Below are positions 47,099 through 59,331 of a stretch of 64,000 bases of DNA, one piece after another. The stretch spans positions 930,001 to 994,000 of the forward strand of contig JAGFMI010000012.1 of assembly GCA_021030905.1 (NCBI GenBank), read 5' to 3'. The number at the start of each line of letters is the position of its first letter. Positions within the stretch are counted from its first letter, which is position 1. Both the position numbers and the translations under genes were made by a program. Origin of the DNA: Pyrenula massariospora (lineage: Eukaryota > Ascomycota > Eurotiomycetes > Pyrenulales > Pyrenulaceae). The notes beneath the pieces are model-generated. The model searched no databases, had not been told where the DNA came from, and saw nothing but the letters and a program-made list of their open reading frames with translations.

Positions 47099-47995
47099 TT
47101 ATGATGTATGACCCCCTCTAATATTCTTGCACTCCTCCCGGAAGACACCAAAGACTTTTTTTCCAAAGCCCCTGACTTTCTTTCCAATCCCCTCTCGACG
47201 CGTTCCTTCCCACGTCGCCTTCCTCTTCCGATCTTGCTCAATATTCTTCTCCTCCGCCTCAATCAACCTCGCACAAAACGCATCATCCACAGCCGCTCCA
47301 AAAGTCGCGCTCCTCTCCCCACCATCTCTCCGCCCATGTGTCCTTGCCATCTCCAACTCCCCTCGCACCCCACTATTCCCGAAGAGCATCTCCTCATTAC
47401 TCGACCCCCAGCTCCCATCCTCCTCCCCCACCCCACTAAACTCCTCCATACCCACACTCTCCACCCCCTGACTCACCCGCCCCCCAGCCCGCCCCCGCGG
47501 CGCCGGGCGGCGACCCACCTCCCCCTCCAAAACCCGCACCGACCCCCCCGCCGCAACCATCAACCCCTTCCTCCCACACGCCGGCCCCTCCCCCTTCCTC
47601 TCCGCCCCGGCCCGCGCCGACGGCGACTCCTCCTCGGCGTCCGCCTCATGCCACAGCGCCCCCTGCAGATTCTCCGACGCCTCCCGCGCCTCGCGCTCCC
47701 GCTCAAGACGCACCGCCGCGCGGTCGAGGTCCAGGCCCTTGCGGCGGTTTGGTGCTGGGGCGCCGGGGGGACTGTGGGGGGTGAAGCGGGTTTGGTTGGG
47801 GGGAGTTTTGGGGGTGGATGGCGACATTGGGGGTTTGTTGTTTTGCTTGTTGGGGGAACGATTGAGAGGGTTTGTTGATGAGGGTGTTGGGTTGATTGAG
47901 TGTTGGGGGGATTGTTTGGTGCTTTGGTGATCGGGGTTTGGGTTCGAGGAGTTCAAGCGGTTGAGTTGGATTGGGGATGACATGATTGGTGACAT
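47099..47995 (-). CDS. orphan low-complexity protein, 298 aa
   Basis: I do not recognise this gene. The frame is open further upstream to 48205, but the first ATG in it is at 47995, giving MSPIMSSPIQLNRL. The N-terminal third is Asn/Pro/Ser/Thr-rich, the middle is Gly/Arg/Glu-rich, and the last 70 residues form a charged helix (about 230-290, with EAEEKNIEQDRKRK and repeated GKKV-GFGKKV). No signal peptide or membrane segment is present; nuclear or nucleolar location would fit the basic tail. The long, strongly GC-rich frame is the strongest reason to call it coding, and a proline-rich frame on the other strand is judged to be its shadow. It converges with MON1 about 100 bp away. An upstream exon inside or beyond the tandem repeats cannot be excluded. 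Confidence 0.5.
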   Translation of the reverse strand: MSPIMSSPIQLNRLNSSNPNPDHQSTKQSPQHSINPTPSSTNPLNRSPNKQNNKPPMSPSTPKTPPNQTRFTPHSPPGAPAPNRRKGLDLDRAAVRLEREREAREASENLQGALWHEADAEEESPSARAGAERKGEGPACGRKGLMVAAGGSVRVLEGEVGRRPAPRGRAGGRVSQGVESVGMEEFSGVGEEDGSWGSSNEEMLFGNSGVRGELEMARTHGRRDGGERSATFGAAVDDAFCARLIEAEEKNIEQDRKRKATWEGTRREGIGKKVRGFGKKVFGVFREECKNIRGGHTS

Positions 47996-48290
47996 GCTGA
48001 GGTTTTTGCTGGATCGAGCTGTTGGGGGGGTACTGCAGGTCTGCGTATGGACGTGCTGAAGCTTTGCTGAATCTTGTCGTCGAAAGGTACTGCAAGTATC
48101 GTATGAGTTTGCTAAAGTTTTGTCGAGTCTTATTGTTGAAAGGGTATTGTAAGTCTTCGTACGAGCGCGCTGAAGCTTTGCTGGATCCTGTCGGTGGAAG
48201 GACACTACAAGTCTCCTATAGACGTGCTAGATCTTTGTAGTTGTAGTATACTATCAGAAGTTGTTGATCCGCGTTGCAAGTCTCGTCTGG
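47996..48290 (-). repeat. diverged tandem repeat array, about five 57-bp units
   Basis: Unit starts at 47996, 48055, 48111, 48169 and 48226 share the pattern GCTGAAGCTTTGCTG...TGCAAGT, with lengths near 57 bp; the last unit is partial and weak. The units are clearly diverged, so the array is not recent. It lies immediately upstream of the ATG of the orphan gene, and one frame reads through three units to the ATG without a stop; translated, the units align as 19-residue repeats ending in -C-ST. Part may be transcribed leader or an unrecognised coding exon. Confidence 0.75.
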
Positions 48291-48968
48291 TATGCGTGAA
48301 CGTAAACGACAAAAAAGCCCAGCAAAGCAACACGACGAGCCTATATACCTACCCACCTCCTACAAAAACCCCATTCTTGCAACCCGACTAAAAGCCATGT
48401 GCGCTAACCGGGCTTGCGCTCTATTTCCCTCATGAGGAACCTCTACTTCACTCATAGGGAACCAATCAGGATATGCGCACATTATCCAAACTCCGCTAAA
48501 CCACCGGAATTGGAAAGAGGGCCTACGATGTTATCCATGGTTCACTCATAGCCACGACCGGTCATTTTAGCTAGGTATGGACGGTATTCCCGCACAATGA
48601 AAAATACAGTATTCATCCCTTAGGAATACTTGGACAAGTTAAACCTCCTTCGATCTACCTACTCAGCTATCTAGATATTGGAGCCGAAGCCGGCTCCGTA
48701 GAGTCTCTTTTTGTTAAAGTACATGTTTCTGGAAACCACCTAATCATCATGTCCGAGCAAAATTTACTGTGAGGATGTCGATAAGCATTGAATGCAAGTG
48801 TGTGTGGTAGAATGCTTGTGAAAGAAGCTTCGGACAAATCACATGCGTGCTGTAGATGCCTTGGCTGCCGCCAAAGGAGACAAAAGCAAAGAGAACGGGT
48901 GATGAACATACTCATTGATAACTGCAAGACCAAACAGAGAATCAACCCGGCGAATGGTTCAATCATCC
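48291..48968. other. intergenic, no gene seen
   Basis: About 0.7 kb between the tandem repeat array and the stop codon of the large disordered protein. It should hold the promoter of the orphan gene. No protein-like frame was found. Confidence 0.5.
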
Positions 48969-51900
48969 TCATAGTGTGCTAGGTGTACCCCCACCACAGC
49001 AGTTTCCACTACCTCGTCGAAGCTCGCTCTTTGCTTGGCTTTTCTTGAAGCTCTTGTGCGTTCGCCACCATTCCTTGAGCCTCTCCGTCCACTTTCTTTT
49101 CTTGTATGCGAAGTCTGACATCCCTCGTGTTTCTCCGCTATCGGTGCGGCTTGACCGTCCCAGCATGCTTTGACGTACAAAGCGAACCGATCTTTGGTGC
49201 TGCTCCTTCACAAGAAGCGGATCGCTTGAATCCTTTGGCGATATAGTCAATCTGTTGCGAAGGCCATACAATCTTTTCCTAACACTATTTCTAGGATACT
49301 GCTGAGAACTCCCGTCAGAGAAGAAGCTCTTGGCTTCTCGAAGGGCAGGTTGAGGAGCTCCATGTATCGACTGGCCATCAATGCCAGAGCCTACAGTCAG
49401 TGGCGTGAGCGGTGGCCCAAGGTTAGGAAGCGCTAGGCGCGGATATTTAGAGCTCAAACGAGTACTGTTGATGGGGTCGACAAGACTCAGGCTACTCTTC
49501 TGCGATCTTGGAGTTCGGATTGAAGCTTTCCTTGTGACGTCAAAGCTTGGTTTATATGGTTTTGTTTGATTGCCATTTTGAATGAGAGCAGTTTCAAGAC
49601 TTTGACTGGTGAGTGGCGCAACAGAGCTGCCCTTGTTCGCGGCAATCGAATCACTAATGTCGGTTGAGGGTTGAACTGGATCATGTGCAGTTCCCAGACA
49701 ATTACAGGCTCCTTGTGAAGGGCTTTTGGCTGTGTGAAAGCTTTCATTTGCGCAGGAGGATTCTGAGATGGATTTGGATCTCGACTGCTTCCTTAGTTTC
49801 AATCGCAGGCGCAGTTTTCTTCGGTAAGAAATTTGATGCTGTAGCGCAGCATCTCGTTGTGTTTGCTTTGGGGAAGATTTGCTATTGTGGACGCTGTCTT
49901 TGGCAAGGCTGCTCTGATAATCTTTTGGAGAGAATGACCTTTTGGATTCCACGATATCATGAAAAGTCGTCTTGGAACTCGTCTGATGTGACACAGCTGA
50001 TTCTGACAACCTACGCAGCTGGTCGATGCTTCGACTACCTCGGGATGTTGATGGTAGTGTCATCCACGATTCAGAGGGTCGTTGCAATTCCCGATTCGAA
50101 CCTTTAGTGGCAGTCTTGTCTCTGGGATTTGGATCCTCGGCCACTACGCCATGGAATAGTTTCTGCGGAACCAAAGCTTCTTCATCACTAAGCGTTGTAA
50201 ATGCTTCAAAGCCCGTGGTTGCTGATCTCACATGTCGTTTCCAACGGTCATCAGTCACCAAATCTGACAGACGCGGCGTCCGCGGAACGATATCGAGTGA
50301 TGACGCAGGTGTATTCGGGCTCGGAAGTTCAGAGACTTCTGAATCCGCACAATCCGTCTCCGCCCCGAGCCCAAGACATTCAATGTGTTGGTCAAGTAAA
50401 GACTCGATAGTTGATTTCTCGTGATCCGTACATTGGCTCGAAGCCACCTCTCGACTTTGACTGGAAACGTTGCCATCTGAGTTGTTGAGCATCTCCTCTG
50501 TTTTTGAATTCCGTTCCGGAATCGGCGCGACCGAAAACTTCGAAGCATGAAAGGTCCTCTTCTTAGCAGGGGTATGTGGTTGGCCTACGAGCCCTGAGCC
50601 GGAATTCAAGGAAGAATACCTAGACGTCTCATCGTCTAAATTAAGAATTTTGCTGAAACGCTTCCGATTGCTTTGCGAAGAGACTGGTCTCTCGGGTGTA
50701 GGACAAAGAATTCCCAACTGATCTGCTCTTGTATCTCCAGTCGAAGACTTGGGTCTGGCGTCTTGAGGTGGAGGCGTTTGTGAGAACGAAAGCGGTCGGA
50801 ATTGAAGTGTTGGCAATTGCCAATTCGTTGCCGCAGCTGTGATTGGCGGTCCAAGGCTAATCGACTTGGACATCCTCTTAGTTGCTCCATGCTGGCCAGC
50901 AGGAAAATCAGATTCATCGTCCTCACCAGAATGGGCTTGCCCAGAAGACACTATGGCTTCTAGTTCGTGGAATTTTTCTTTAGATTGATTAGGATTAGCC
51001 TCAATCCTGGCTAAACCCGACTGTCTATTGAGGCCCTGCTGATCAGGACTATGAAGGTGAATAGCAGGCTCTGCAAGTGACTGGCTTTGACTAGTGCCAC
51101 GTGATGTCGCTTGCGAATGCTTGTTCCCTGCTCCTAGGGCCTCAAGGCTCGGACACAGATGACTTTCCGATCCAACTACTAGCCCCTGCATAATAAATGA
51201 GTATTGGCTAAGGTCGGAAGATGTTGAAACTCACTCGAGAGATATTTCGGCCATGGCCTTTTGATATATGGGATGCAGCAGCACTTGATCTATGGCTAGA
51301 AACTTGGCTGATCGTTCTTCGATGGTTATGTTCCCGGGAAGAACTATGAGACATCGCGGGTAGCTCTGAAGGTAAGAAGACCGAACCAGGAATAATACCA
51401 AATGGTGTTTGTGCATTGCGGATTGGTGCCGTTGCCTCATGTTCTGCAATACAATGGTCCAACATAAATGGTAAGGAGGCCATCGAGGCGTTTGGCTGAA
51501 TATTCTGTTCGCCATCTTGAGTATAAGATTCAGAGTAATCGTAAAAGACAGGAGTAGTTGACGACGTCGGAGATCTGTATCTTCCACGGAAACCGTTCCA
51601 GTTTTGGTTTGGTATGATCGGAGGACTTGGAAATCGATATGAAACCGGGGTGGCTGAAGTTGATGGATATGGAGACCTGCTGCTTTGATGATATCCATTT
51701 GAAACAGAAGGAGAAGGGAATCGCTGGAGGGAAGAGACAGAACGGTTCATGTCAGTATTATAGAATGGCAAGCGACTTGACGGTGGAAACATCGCTAACG
51801 GCACCGGTCCGACGCTTCCAGCTCTAGGGTATGGGGGAACCGAGTTATACGGGGCATATTGAGCGTCACTAAACGCTGGAGAGGTAGCCCTATAGCTCGG

Positions 51901-52476
51901 TCTTCGAAGTCTCGTAGGGTATGGTAAGGGAGATTGGGATCGATGACTAGCCCCATCAGTTTGGCCACGCAAGGTCATTAGCGAGCGATGGCTTTGAAAC
52001 CTATGAGGCACCACTGGCGGAGGGCTGGCTAATCCTTCCAACCCAAATGATCTTTGCCCTCGCACTCTCGGCCGACGTCCTTTACGATAAGAAGTCTGAC
52101 TCGAGGTTACAGTATCTTGCCGAGAGAGACCAGAGAAAGAAGGTTGTGGTCGCGGGTGCTTATGGACACGGCGGTTGGCAGGACTTCCGGTAGGAGGACG
52201 GCTCTGCGATCGCGTTGTTAAGGAAGAGTCGAAAGAGCCCGATCTTCGGCGAAAGCTTCGAGAGCGGGATTTTGGAACTCGAGATGGGCGAACGGAGAAT
52301 TGACCAATGTCACCGGTCTCTGTGCTGAGTCTGAGCATGCCCTGGATTGCTGTATCTTCCAAGCTCTTCTTGCCTTTGGCCGGAGCGGCCTCCAGCTCGC
52401 TCGGACGTCGAGATGGTGGTCGCCTGAGAGATGCATTTCTGCGAATGTCAGTTGCCGATACTTCCGTCAATGGCAT
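48969..52476 (-). CDS. large Ser/Pro-rich disordered protein, 1152 aa
   Basis: Two exons are predicted, 52476-51235 and 51185-48969, with a 49-nt intron (GTGAGT...TGCAG) in phase 0. I do not recognise a named family. The whole chain is rich in Ser, Pro, Arg and Thr, with many short RSRS- or SPS-like strings and few hydrophobic runs, so it is probably intrinsically disordered and heavily phosphorylated. The most ordered parts are a segment near 330-350 (SMASLPFMLDHCIAEHEATA) and a basic, aromatic-rich stretch at about 1110-1140 (FAYKKRKWTERLKEWWRTHK), which may be the functional anchor. Proteins of this type are common in filamentous fungi as hypothetical proteins. No enzyme domain, signal peptide or membrane span is present. 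The start ATG is clear. Confidence 0.72.
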
Positions 52477-52946
52477 GTTGGGCGTTAAAGAGACATGTCA
52501 GGGCAAGTTCGTCTCTTCTTTGACTTGCAAGACGATGGACTATGATAAACAGATATGGGCAAGAGGAGAGATAAAGCGGCAGACGTGTCGTTGGGCGTCC
52601 TTCAAGTCGCTCTTTCAAATCGGAAGGCGCCATCACGATGCTCTCAAAGGATTTAACAGGGAAATTGCGACCCAAAGCAGTGGTCGTCACGTGAGGCATG
52701 CATCGAGGTAGAATGCTAGGGACAACAGATTTCGTATCATAAACGTGGTGATGAACGGGTCTCCAAACTGAGTTGAGTGATCAGGTCTGAGTTCCAGCAT
52801 GATGGCGGACAGATAACATGAAATGTTTTGCTTGCAGCCCTCGGTGAGATCGTCTATCATCTCCATGTCTCTTCCATACGTCTCCAGTACACCAAGTTTC
52901 AACAACAGCAAGAACCGTGATCTCAGATGATTCAAGTATCACTGAT
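52477..52946. other. intergenic, promoter of the disordered-protein gene
   Basis: About 0.5 kb between two leftward genes: the promoter of one and the 3' region of the RecQ gene. No gene is seen. Confidence 0.55.
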
Positions 52947-55900
52947 TCATGTCGGCATTAATCCGATCCCAGCTGTCTTCTTAGATTTAGAACTCGATGG
53001 CTTGGCCTGACCTCTGTTCTTTTTCGTTACACCACCACCACCCTCTCTTGACTTAGGCTTGCTTCTGCCTCTCGCACCACTGCCTTGCCGCTGCCTATTA
53101 TAGCCACCTCGAGCTCGGGGCTGAAAAGATCCGCTACGCCGATTGCGACTGATTGGCGATGCCGGTCGTTTATACGTCGCCGGTACACTCTCGATCTGGC
53201 TCACTGTAACTTCATCAGCCAGGCATCAGGTAACCGAGGAGGTCAAGTACTTCTCTCATTAAAGTCATTGACATCTGTGTCTGTGTCGAAATAGCGACTC
53301 CTCTGTGGCTCTACCTCTGCCTCTAAATCCTCATCCGATCCAGCGTCGAATTCAAAGTCTTGGGAATCGCCTAGCTCTTCATCTCCTTCCTCTTCTTCAC
53401 TGCTAATTGGAATCACCTCGTGGTTCGGGTCATCTGGCTGTCCATCTTGTGCTCGCATGCAGGTCTCGTAAAAGGCACGGGCATTTTTGATGATCTTCAG
53501 AAGGCGCGCTCCCCAGCGCTCAACGCGTTCAGGGTCTATACCTTTGATCTTCAGCAATTGATCCTTATCTGTGCAGAAAGTCAGCTCTTGTTTGGGGTCC
53601 TCTCTTCTCAGACTCACCAGCTGGGAGTTGAATACCCATTTCACGCAAGATGCTGTCCGAAAATGGCTGACTACGCAAGCCTTTGTCCATCATGATCTTT
53701 TTTGGTTAGCTTACTCGAGCACTTGTTTTCTCTATCAATACCAGGGAACTTACCCTCTTGCTCTCCTTCTTGGCCGCTTCCATGAATTCATCGAGAACGG
53801 CTCGTTGAATGTCGCTCAGCATGCTCATTCGATCGTCGCCAATTGGAGGACCAAGGCGTTGCTCTTCCAACTTTCTCTGACGCCGGGCTGGGTGCGCATT
53901 TTCAAAAGCATCAAGCTCGTCTTCGTCATCAGAATCATCAGGTATCATCTGCCGAGCTCGTCGTCTGGATTTAGCTTGAATTGGAGATGAGACCATCGTT
54001 GACAAACCCAAGTCTACAGCATCATCCTCTATCTCTGATCGTTGCCTAGTGTTGGCAGTTCGTGTCCCCGACTTCTGCTTCGCTTTCCCACGAGGAGAGG
54101 TTCTAACCTGCATTGTGAGCTTTTGGGATCGTAGGAATTCAGATGACCTTCGTCCCAAACTCAAGTATTGAATAGGGAAGCCACCTCTGTTCATCTTGTT
54201 GAATTCCTGCAAAGCCTCTTCGGTTATTAGTCTATGGAAAAGGCGCGCTACCTCTGACTTGTCCATGTCCACCCCAGAGCCATATTCAGGAAGATGCTCG
54301 TGGTCGTCGTCCCTGCTCTTCTTGCTTTTGAAGCCTCTGAATTTGTCTATGCACTGCAACAATGTTACTTTGTCAGCTTGCACAGCCTTCACAAGCCTAA
54401 TTGCGGCCCTTGCGTAGTCAGTGAAATCGCGATCCTCGAATTGGCTGTCCGATATACAATTGTCACAACGATTGTGACACCTAGCAATATCGAAGTTTTC
54501 ACCAAAGTACGACAGAATCTGCACCCTGCGACAATCGCTTTTATTTTCGTAAAAATTAGCCACTCGTCGAAGCATGGCTTTTTGGCGTTGCTTCTGTTGC
54601 TCATCGCCTTCAGAATTTTGTATCATTGTCATGTATGTGCGAAAGTCGTTGTAGCTGAAATACATATAGCATCCAGAGGGTTTCCCATCTCGACCTGCTC
54701 GCCCAGTTTCCTGATAATAACCTTCCAGGCTCTTGGGCAGTGAGTAATGAAACACAAATCGAACATCAGGTTTATCTATGCCCATCCCGAAAGCTATGGT
54801 TGCGACGACAACGTTGTATATTCCGCCTTGCCATTTCTTCTGAACCTCTTGCTTTTCTAAAGGGGTCATCTTGGCGTGGAAATGATGAGCAGAGATACCG
54901 TACTCATCTCGAAGCTTCTTCGCTACCGCTTCGCAATTATCCCGCGAGAGGCAATACACAATACCAGACTGACCAGGATAATCTTTACGTACGGTGTCTG
55001 CTATCTTTCCAAGGGTTTGCTTGTCTTTGGTATGCACCTCATAGGTCAGGTTAGGTCGGTTAAAGCTCTGTGAGAATTGCTCACAAGCGTCGATGTCAAG
55101 GTTGTGCATTACATCCATCTTTACGTTCGGAGTTGCCGTGGCCGTAAGAGCCATGACCGGGACACCAGGAAAGTTCCTTCTGAAGTTGCCTAAGCTTTTG
55201 TAATCAGGTCGGAAGTCATGACCCCATTGACTAACACAGTGAGCTTCGTCAATAACAATACGCGCGAGCTTTTTTCGTTGGTGCAACTGGTTCAAAGCAT
55301 TGTTGATCGCAGCGCTACTCGCGACCATCTCTGGCGTTACGTAAAGTAGCTGTATTAACTGTTCAACCTTTGGGTCACGAAGTGCTTGAAAAACAAATTT
55401 CCGGTGGTCGTCAGTAACTTCTGAATTAACAAAGAGTGCTTGGATCTTGAGCTTTCTCATATGCTCGACCTGATCTTGCATGAGGCTCAGTAATGGTGAG
55501 ACAACAATAGTGACACCCCGAGTGCGGCCGCTTGTAATCACGGAAGGTAGCTGATAGCACAAAGACTTGCCGCCTCCTGTTGGCATGAGGATGAATGTAT
55601 CTTTTCCAGCCAGCGTTGCGTTGATGGCTTCTAGCTGGTTGTGCCGGAAGCCTTTAAGATGGAAGCTATGTTTGAGCGCGTTCTTGACGTCTGCAGACCA
55701 TGGATACTGCATTTCAGATGCAGGTACGTGTTTCTCGCTATGAGATGCTTTCTTGATCTGAGGAGTTTTGGGGACATTGCCACTTGTTTCAGCGAAGACA
55801 GAGCGCTGCGGCGATGTAGGTTTGGCACGAGCTTTAGATAACTGTCGTTCTACTTCATTTGCCATAAGGAGCATTTCTTCGTCGTCAGCACCATCATCAG

Positions 55901-56804
55901 AATCTTCAGCGATGGAGAACGTCCGTAACGGGCTACCCATGCGGCGGCTAAACGCCTCGTCGTCTGACTCTCCCCAAGGAAACTCGTTATCGCTCGCAAG
56001 AATAGCTTGCGGTTGGCTCGGTTGAGTCGGCTGGACTTGTTCAATTGAGCGGGTCATGGATGCACCTTTCGAAGCGTCGTGGGATACGGCTTTTGGAGTT
56101 GATGCTACCAAAATTTGTTTTGACGGAACCAACGTCTGGGAATTATCTTTGGACGAGCCTTTGTTCACCAACTCTTGCAAGATTTTGTAAGCCTGGTTTT
56201 CGTCTGGGGTCTCTATCTCGTCTCCTAAGAGAGTAACCAACGCGGCGGCTAGACGTTTCCGCCTCTTAGGAGTGTCAAGACGCAGGAAATCAGCGATCCG
56301 CTCACTTTCAGCCAGCTCAGGACTTGGAGATGCTTCACGAGCCGACGAGGTTGATATTTTTGGTTGTACCCTCCGGTCCGCCTCGATATCCGGACTGAGT
56401 TGACGACCTGGGGCTGTTTTCGGCATATCTTCTTCGATCTCCTCTATCTTCCTCTTCAACTTTCTTGGTTCTTTTCTCAAAGCTGCATCCTCTCTCCATA
56501 GCTGTGTAGGCTCTCCAAAAACTGAGCCAAATGATCGCCGCTGTTCTGGGAGCTCCGTTAGATCAAGCTCGTCAATGTCTTGAAATTCATCGTCCCGGCG
56601 CTCATGCTCTCGTGCCCATGTTGTAAAAGTCCTTCCACCGCCGACTATCGCGCCGGAGGAAGGAGTGAGCTTGACCATAGTAGTGGCAATGTCGCCGCCA
56701 GACTCGACGCTGGAAGACGGATGGTACTCAACGACCGATGGCACTGGAAGAATATCATTCTTGAGAAGCCAGGAAAGGTGGTCCCTCAGGTTATGTTTGG
56801 TCAT
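52947..56804 (-). CDS. SGS1: RecQ-family DNA helicase (Sgs1/BLM, MusN ortholog), 1234 aa
   Basis: This 3'-5' helicase dissolves recombination intermediates with topoisomerase III and Rmi1 and protects stalled forks in the nucleus. Four introns (57, 49 and 47 nt, plus the split before the last exon) divide the tail. Predicted exons are 56804-53754, 53696-53618, 53568-53251 and 53203-52947, and the sum is in phase. Landmarks: N-terminus MTKHNLRDHLSWLLK, typical of fungal MusN; motif I MPTGGGKSLCYQLP (about 405); DEAH box VIDEAHCVSQWGHDFRPDY (about 521); HFHAKM and TGRAGRDG; then the RecQ C-terminal zinc site with C-x-RC-NC spacing. A short HRDC-like segment (DKDQLLKIKGIDPERVERWG) follows near 1045-1065. 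The last exon is basic, Gly/Arg/Ser-rich. The exact tail junctions are less certain than the core. Confidence 0.94.
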
Positions 56805-57171
56805 TATTTGGTGTCATGATTTGCATTGAGCAGACTCTCGAATGTATCAAGAGCCGCCAGAGCACTTCGCTCACCCTGAGGCAGGGACATTGGATGCGGC
56901 TGTAGCTTCGTGAGTATGTTACAATCGGCGCGTCAAACCGCTTCTCCGAGGTTAACGCGAAGGCGCGTTTCTCCGCGTCGGCACGTGATCCAGTGGGAAT
57001 GAGCCACAGTCTATGATTTTTCACACTCTAAGGTCATAGAATCTCAAACTGGACATCGTGTATCATCAGATGAAGGGCAGGCGCTTAATCTAAGCGTTGG
57101 TTGCTCGATCTTTCCTTGAGTCGGTCAGACGATGAAAACATTTCAAAGCTTAGGGGAAAGTTTTCTACGCA
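56805..57171. other. divergent promoter of RecQ and kelch genes
   Basis: About 370 bp separate two genes transcribed away from each other. It must contain both promoters. Nothing else was recognised. Confidence 0.55.
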
Positions 57172-59205
57172 ATGGCGAAGGACAAAAAAGCCAAAAAGGC
57201 AGAGCAAAAAGCTCGCGCTACTGCTAAGCAATCAAAGAAGGTAGCCAAAGGTGAAAAGAAGGCGAAAGCGAAAGCTAGGCAGGAAAACGACAGCGATGCT
57301 GAAAACGTAGACCTTGACGCAGTTCTAGCTTCTTACGCCGAGCAGCAAGCGCAATTTTTGAAGGTCACAGAGCAAGCGTGCGAAGCTCCTTCGCCACGTT
57401 CTTCTGCGACTTTCTTGGCGTCTCCTTCAAACCGAAATGAGCTTTTCTTATTTGGTGGAGAATATTACGATGGAAGTACAGCTGTGTTCTACAACAGTCT
57501 TTATGTGTACCTGATTGATCGAGGTGAGTGGCGAGAAATCACCTCTCCAAACAGTCCTCTTCCTCGAAGTGGCCACGCTTGGTGTCGAGGTGGAAATCAA
57601 GGTGGTATTTACATGTTTGGAGGGGAATTCTCATCGCCCAAGCAAGGCACTTTCTATCACTACAACGACTTTTGGCATTTAGACACTGGGTCTCGAGAGT
57701 GGTCGAGACTTGAAGTCAAGGGGAAGAGTCCGCCAGCACGCTCAGGCCACCGTATGACTTATTTTAAGAATTACATTCTCTTGTTTGGTGGTTTCCAAGA
57801 CACGTCCCAGCAGACTAAGTATTTGCAAGATCTCTGGCTCTATGACTGCAGTAATTTCGTTTGGCACAATCCAACTTTCTCGGCCGCTGCTCAAAAGCCG
57901 GATCCGCGTTCTTCATTCTCCTTGCTCCCCCATGAATCTGGTGCTGTGTTGTACGGCGGATACTCGCGCATCAAGGCCACTGTCACGGCTGGAAAAGGTA
58001 AAGGCGGCCCACAAAAAAATATGCTGAAGCCCTTTCTGCACCAAGACACGTGGTTTCTACGCTTGTCGCCTCCACTAGCAGATGCCCCAACTTCGTCTCC
58101 ACCTAATGTACGCTGGGAAAGAAGGAAAAGGCCTGTCAACTCGCCCAATCCAACAAGAGCAGGTGCTACGATGGTTTATCATAAAGGCCGTGGTATCCTC
58201 TTTGGCGGTGTTCACGATGTCGAAGAAAGCGAAGAAGGGATTGAAAGCGAGTTTTTCAACCTCCTATTTGCGTGGAACATTGATCGAAACAGATTCTTCC
58301 AACTAGGGCTTCGTCAACCCCGGACACAAAACAAGAAGCAGCAGGTTGGACCTACTATTCGTGGACGAAATCGAGGCAAGGCCGACGAGGAAGAATTACT
58401 GCGGAATCTAGCAAAGTTAGAAACCGGGGGTTCAGCCCATGGAGCAGTGGATGATGTGATGGATATTGACGCGTCATCCAATCCCGAGCAAGAGCCTGTG
58501 AAGCTCTCTCCGCCGATACGGTTTGAGATGCCACATCCACGATTCAATACCCAGATGACGGTCCAGGATGATGTTTTGTATCTTTTTGGAGGCACCTATG
58601 AGCGCGCAGAGCAAGAGTTCACTTTCAATGATTTGTACAGCATTGATCTTGGAAAAATGGACGGCGTACGAGAGCTCTTGTTCCGTGAACCAGAGAACTG
58701 GAACGATCAGCCTGGGGAAGAGAGTGAAGAAGAGGAGGATGACGACGACGAAGCGTCAGAAGACGAAGAAATGAATGACGATCAAGATTATACGCTAGAT
58801 GCAGCCTCTACAACTGTAACGGACCAGATCACCGAAACTAGCATCAGGACTCTGGACACCCCTGCCGCCCCAACAGAAGATCTGGAGCCGGAAACACAAG
58901 CCAAGGACGATCCTCGACCATATCCAAGGCCGTTTGAGAATTTGAGGGATTTCTTTGCGCGCAGTTCCGAAGAATGGCAAAATATTGTAATGGAAAGGTT
59001 AAACACAGCCGACCCTACAGCTGCATCAGCATTGTCCGTCAAAGAGATTCGTAAGACAGCTTTTGACCTAGCTGACGAGCGATGGTGGGATTGCAGAGAA
59101 GAGATTCAGGCACTAGAAGACGAACAAGAGGAGGCAGGAATTGGAGAGATCATCAGCATCAAAGACAAGGCATCAGAAACCGGTGGCCCAGGACGACGCA
59201 GGTGA
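57172..59205 (+). CDS. KEL3: kelch-repeat protein, Kel3/KLHDC4 family, 677 aa
   Basis: A single exon with a clear ATG. The N-terminus (1-45) is Lys-rich (MAKDKKAKKAEQKARA). Kelch blades follow from about 75 to 380 with repeated -LFLFGGEYYDG-, -GGIYMFGGEF- and -YILLFGGFQD- cores, each with the Gly-Gly pair and the spaced Trp/Tyr. A later blade with -LYLFGGTYERAEQEF- lies near 465. An acidic stretch (about 520-545) leads to a C-terminal region (about 580-660) with PRPYPRPFENLRDFFARSSEEW and ALSVKEIRKTAFDLADERWW, matching the DUF4110 domain usual in this family. The yeast member Kel3 is cytoplasmic and little studied. The function is unknown but probably conserved. Confidence 0.92.
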   Translation: MAKDKKAKKAEQKARATAKQSKKVAKGEKKAKAKARQENDSDAENVDLDAVLASYAEQQAQFLKVTEQACEAPSPRSSATFLASPSNRNELFLFGGEYYDGSTAVFYNSLYVYLIDRGEWREITSPNSPLPRSGHAWCRGGNQGGIYMFGGEFSSPKQGTFYHYNDFWHLDTGSREWSRLEVKGKSPPARSGHRMTYFKNYILLFGGFQDTSQQTKYLQDLWLYDCSNFVWHNPTFSAAAQKPDPRSSFSLLPHESGAVLYGGYSRIKATVTAGKGKGGPQKNMLKPFLHQDTWFLRLSPPLADAPTSSPPNVRWERRKRPVNSPNPTRAGATMVYHKGRGILFGGVHDVEESEEGIESEFFNLLFAWNIDRNRFFQLGLRQPRTQNKKQQVGPTIRGRNRGKADEEELLRNLAKLETGGSAHGAVDDVMDIDASSNPEQEPVKLSPPIRFEMPHPRFNTQMTVQDDVLYLFGGTYERAEQEFTFNDLYSIDLGKMDGVRELLFREPENWNDQPGEESEEEEDDDDEASEDEEMNDDQDYTLDAASTTVTDQITETSIRTLDTPAAPTEDLEPETQAKDDPRPYPRPFENLRDFFARSSEEWQNIVMERLNTADPTAASALSVKEIRKTAFDLADERWWDCREEIQALEDEQEEAGIGEIISIKDKASETGGPGRRR

Positions 59206-59331
59206 TTGGACTTTGGATTATCTGTGGGTAATCCCCTACAGATATGCCAAATATCGCATAGGTCCACTGTACACAGACAAGACCTATAAGAAATCTTGGG
59301 AGCTGTCTCTCCGAGATGCAAGCTAACGCTC

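Noticed and set aside
47108-47878. Rightward 256-codon proline-rich frame
   Set aside because: It overlaps the leftward orphan frame, consists almost entirely of Pro, Leu and Arg, and is best explained as the complement of a Gly/Arg/Glu-rich coding strand.
48000-48205. Upstream extension of the orphan protein through the tandem repeats
   Set aside because: It begins with GTG just after a stop and has no ATG. Kept only as a possible exon, not as part of the call.
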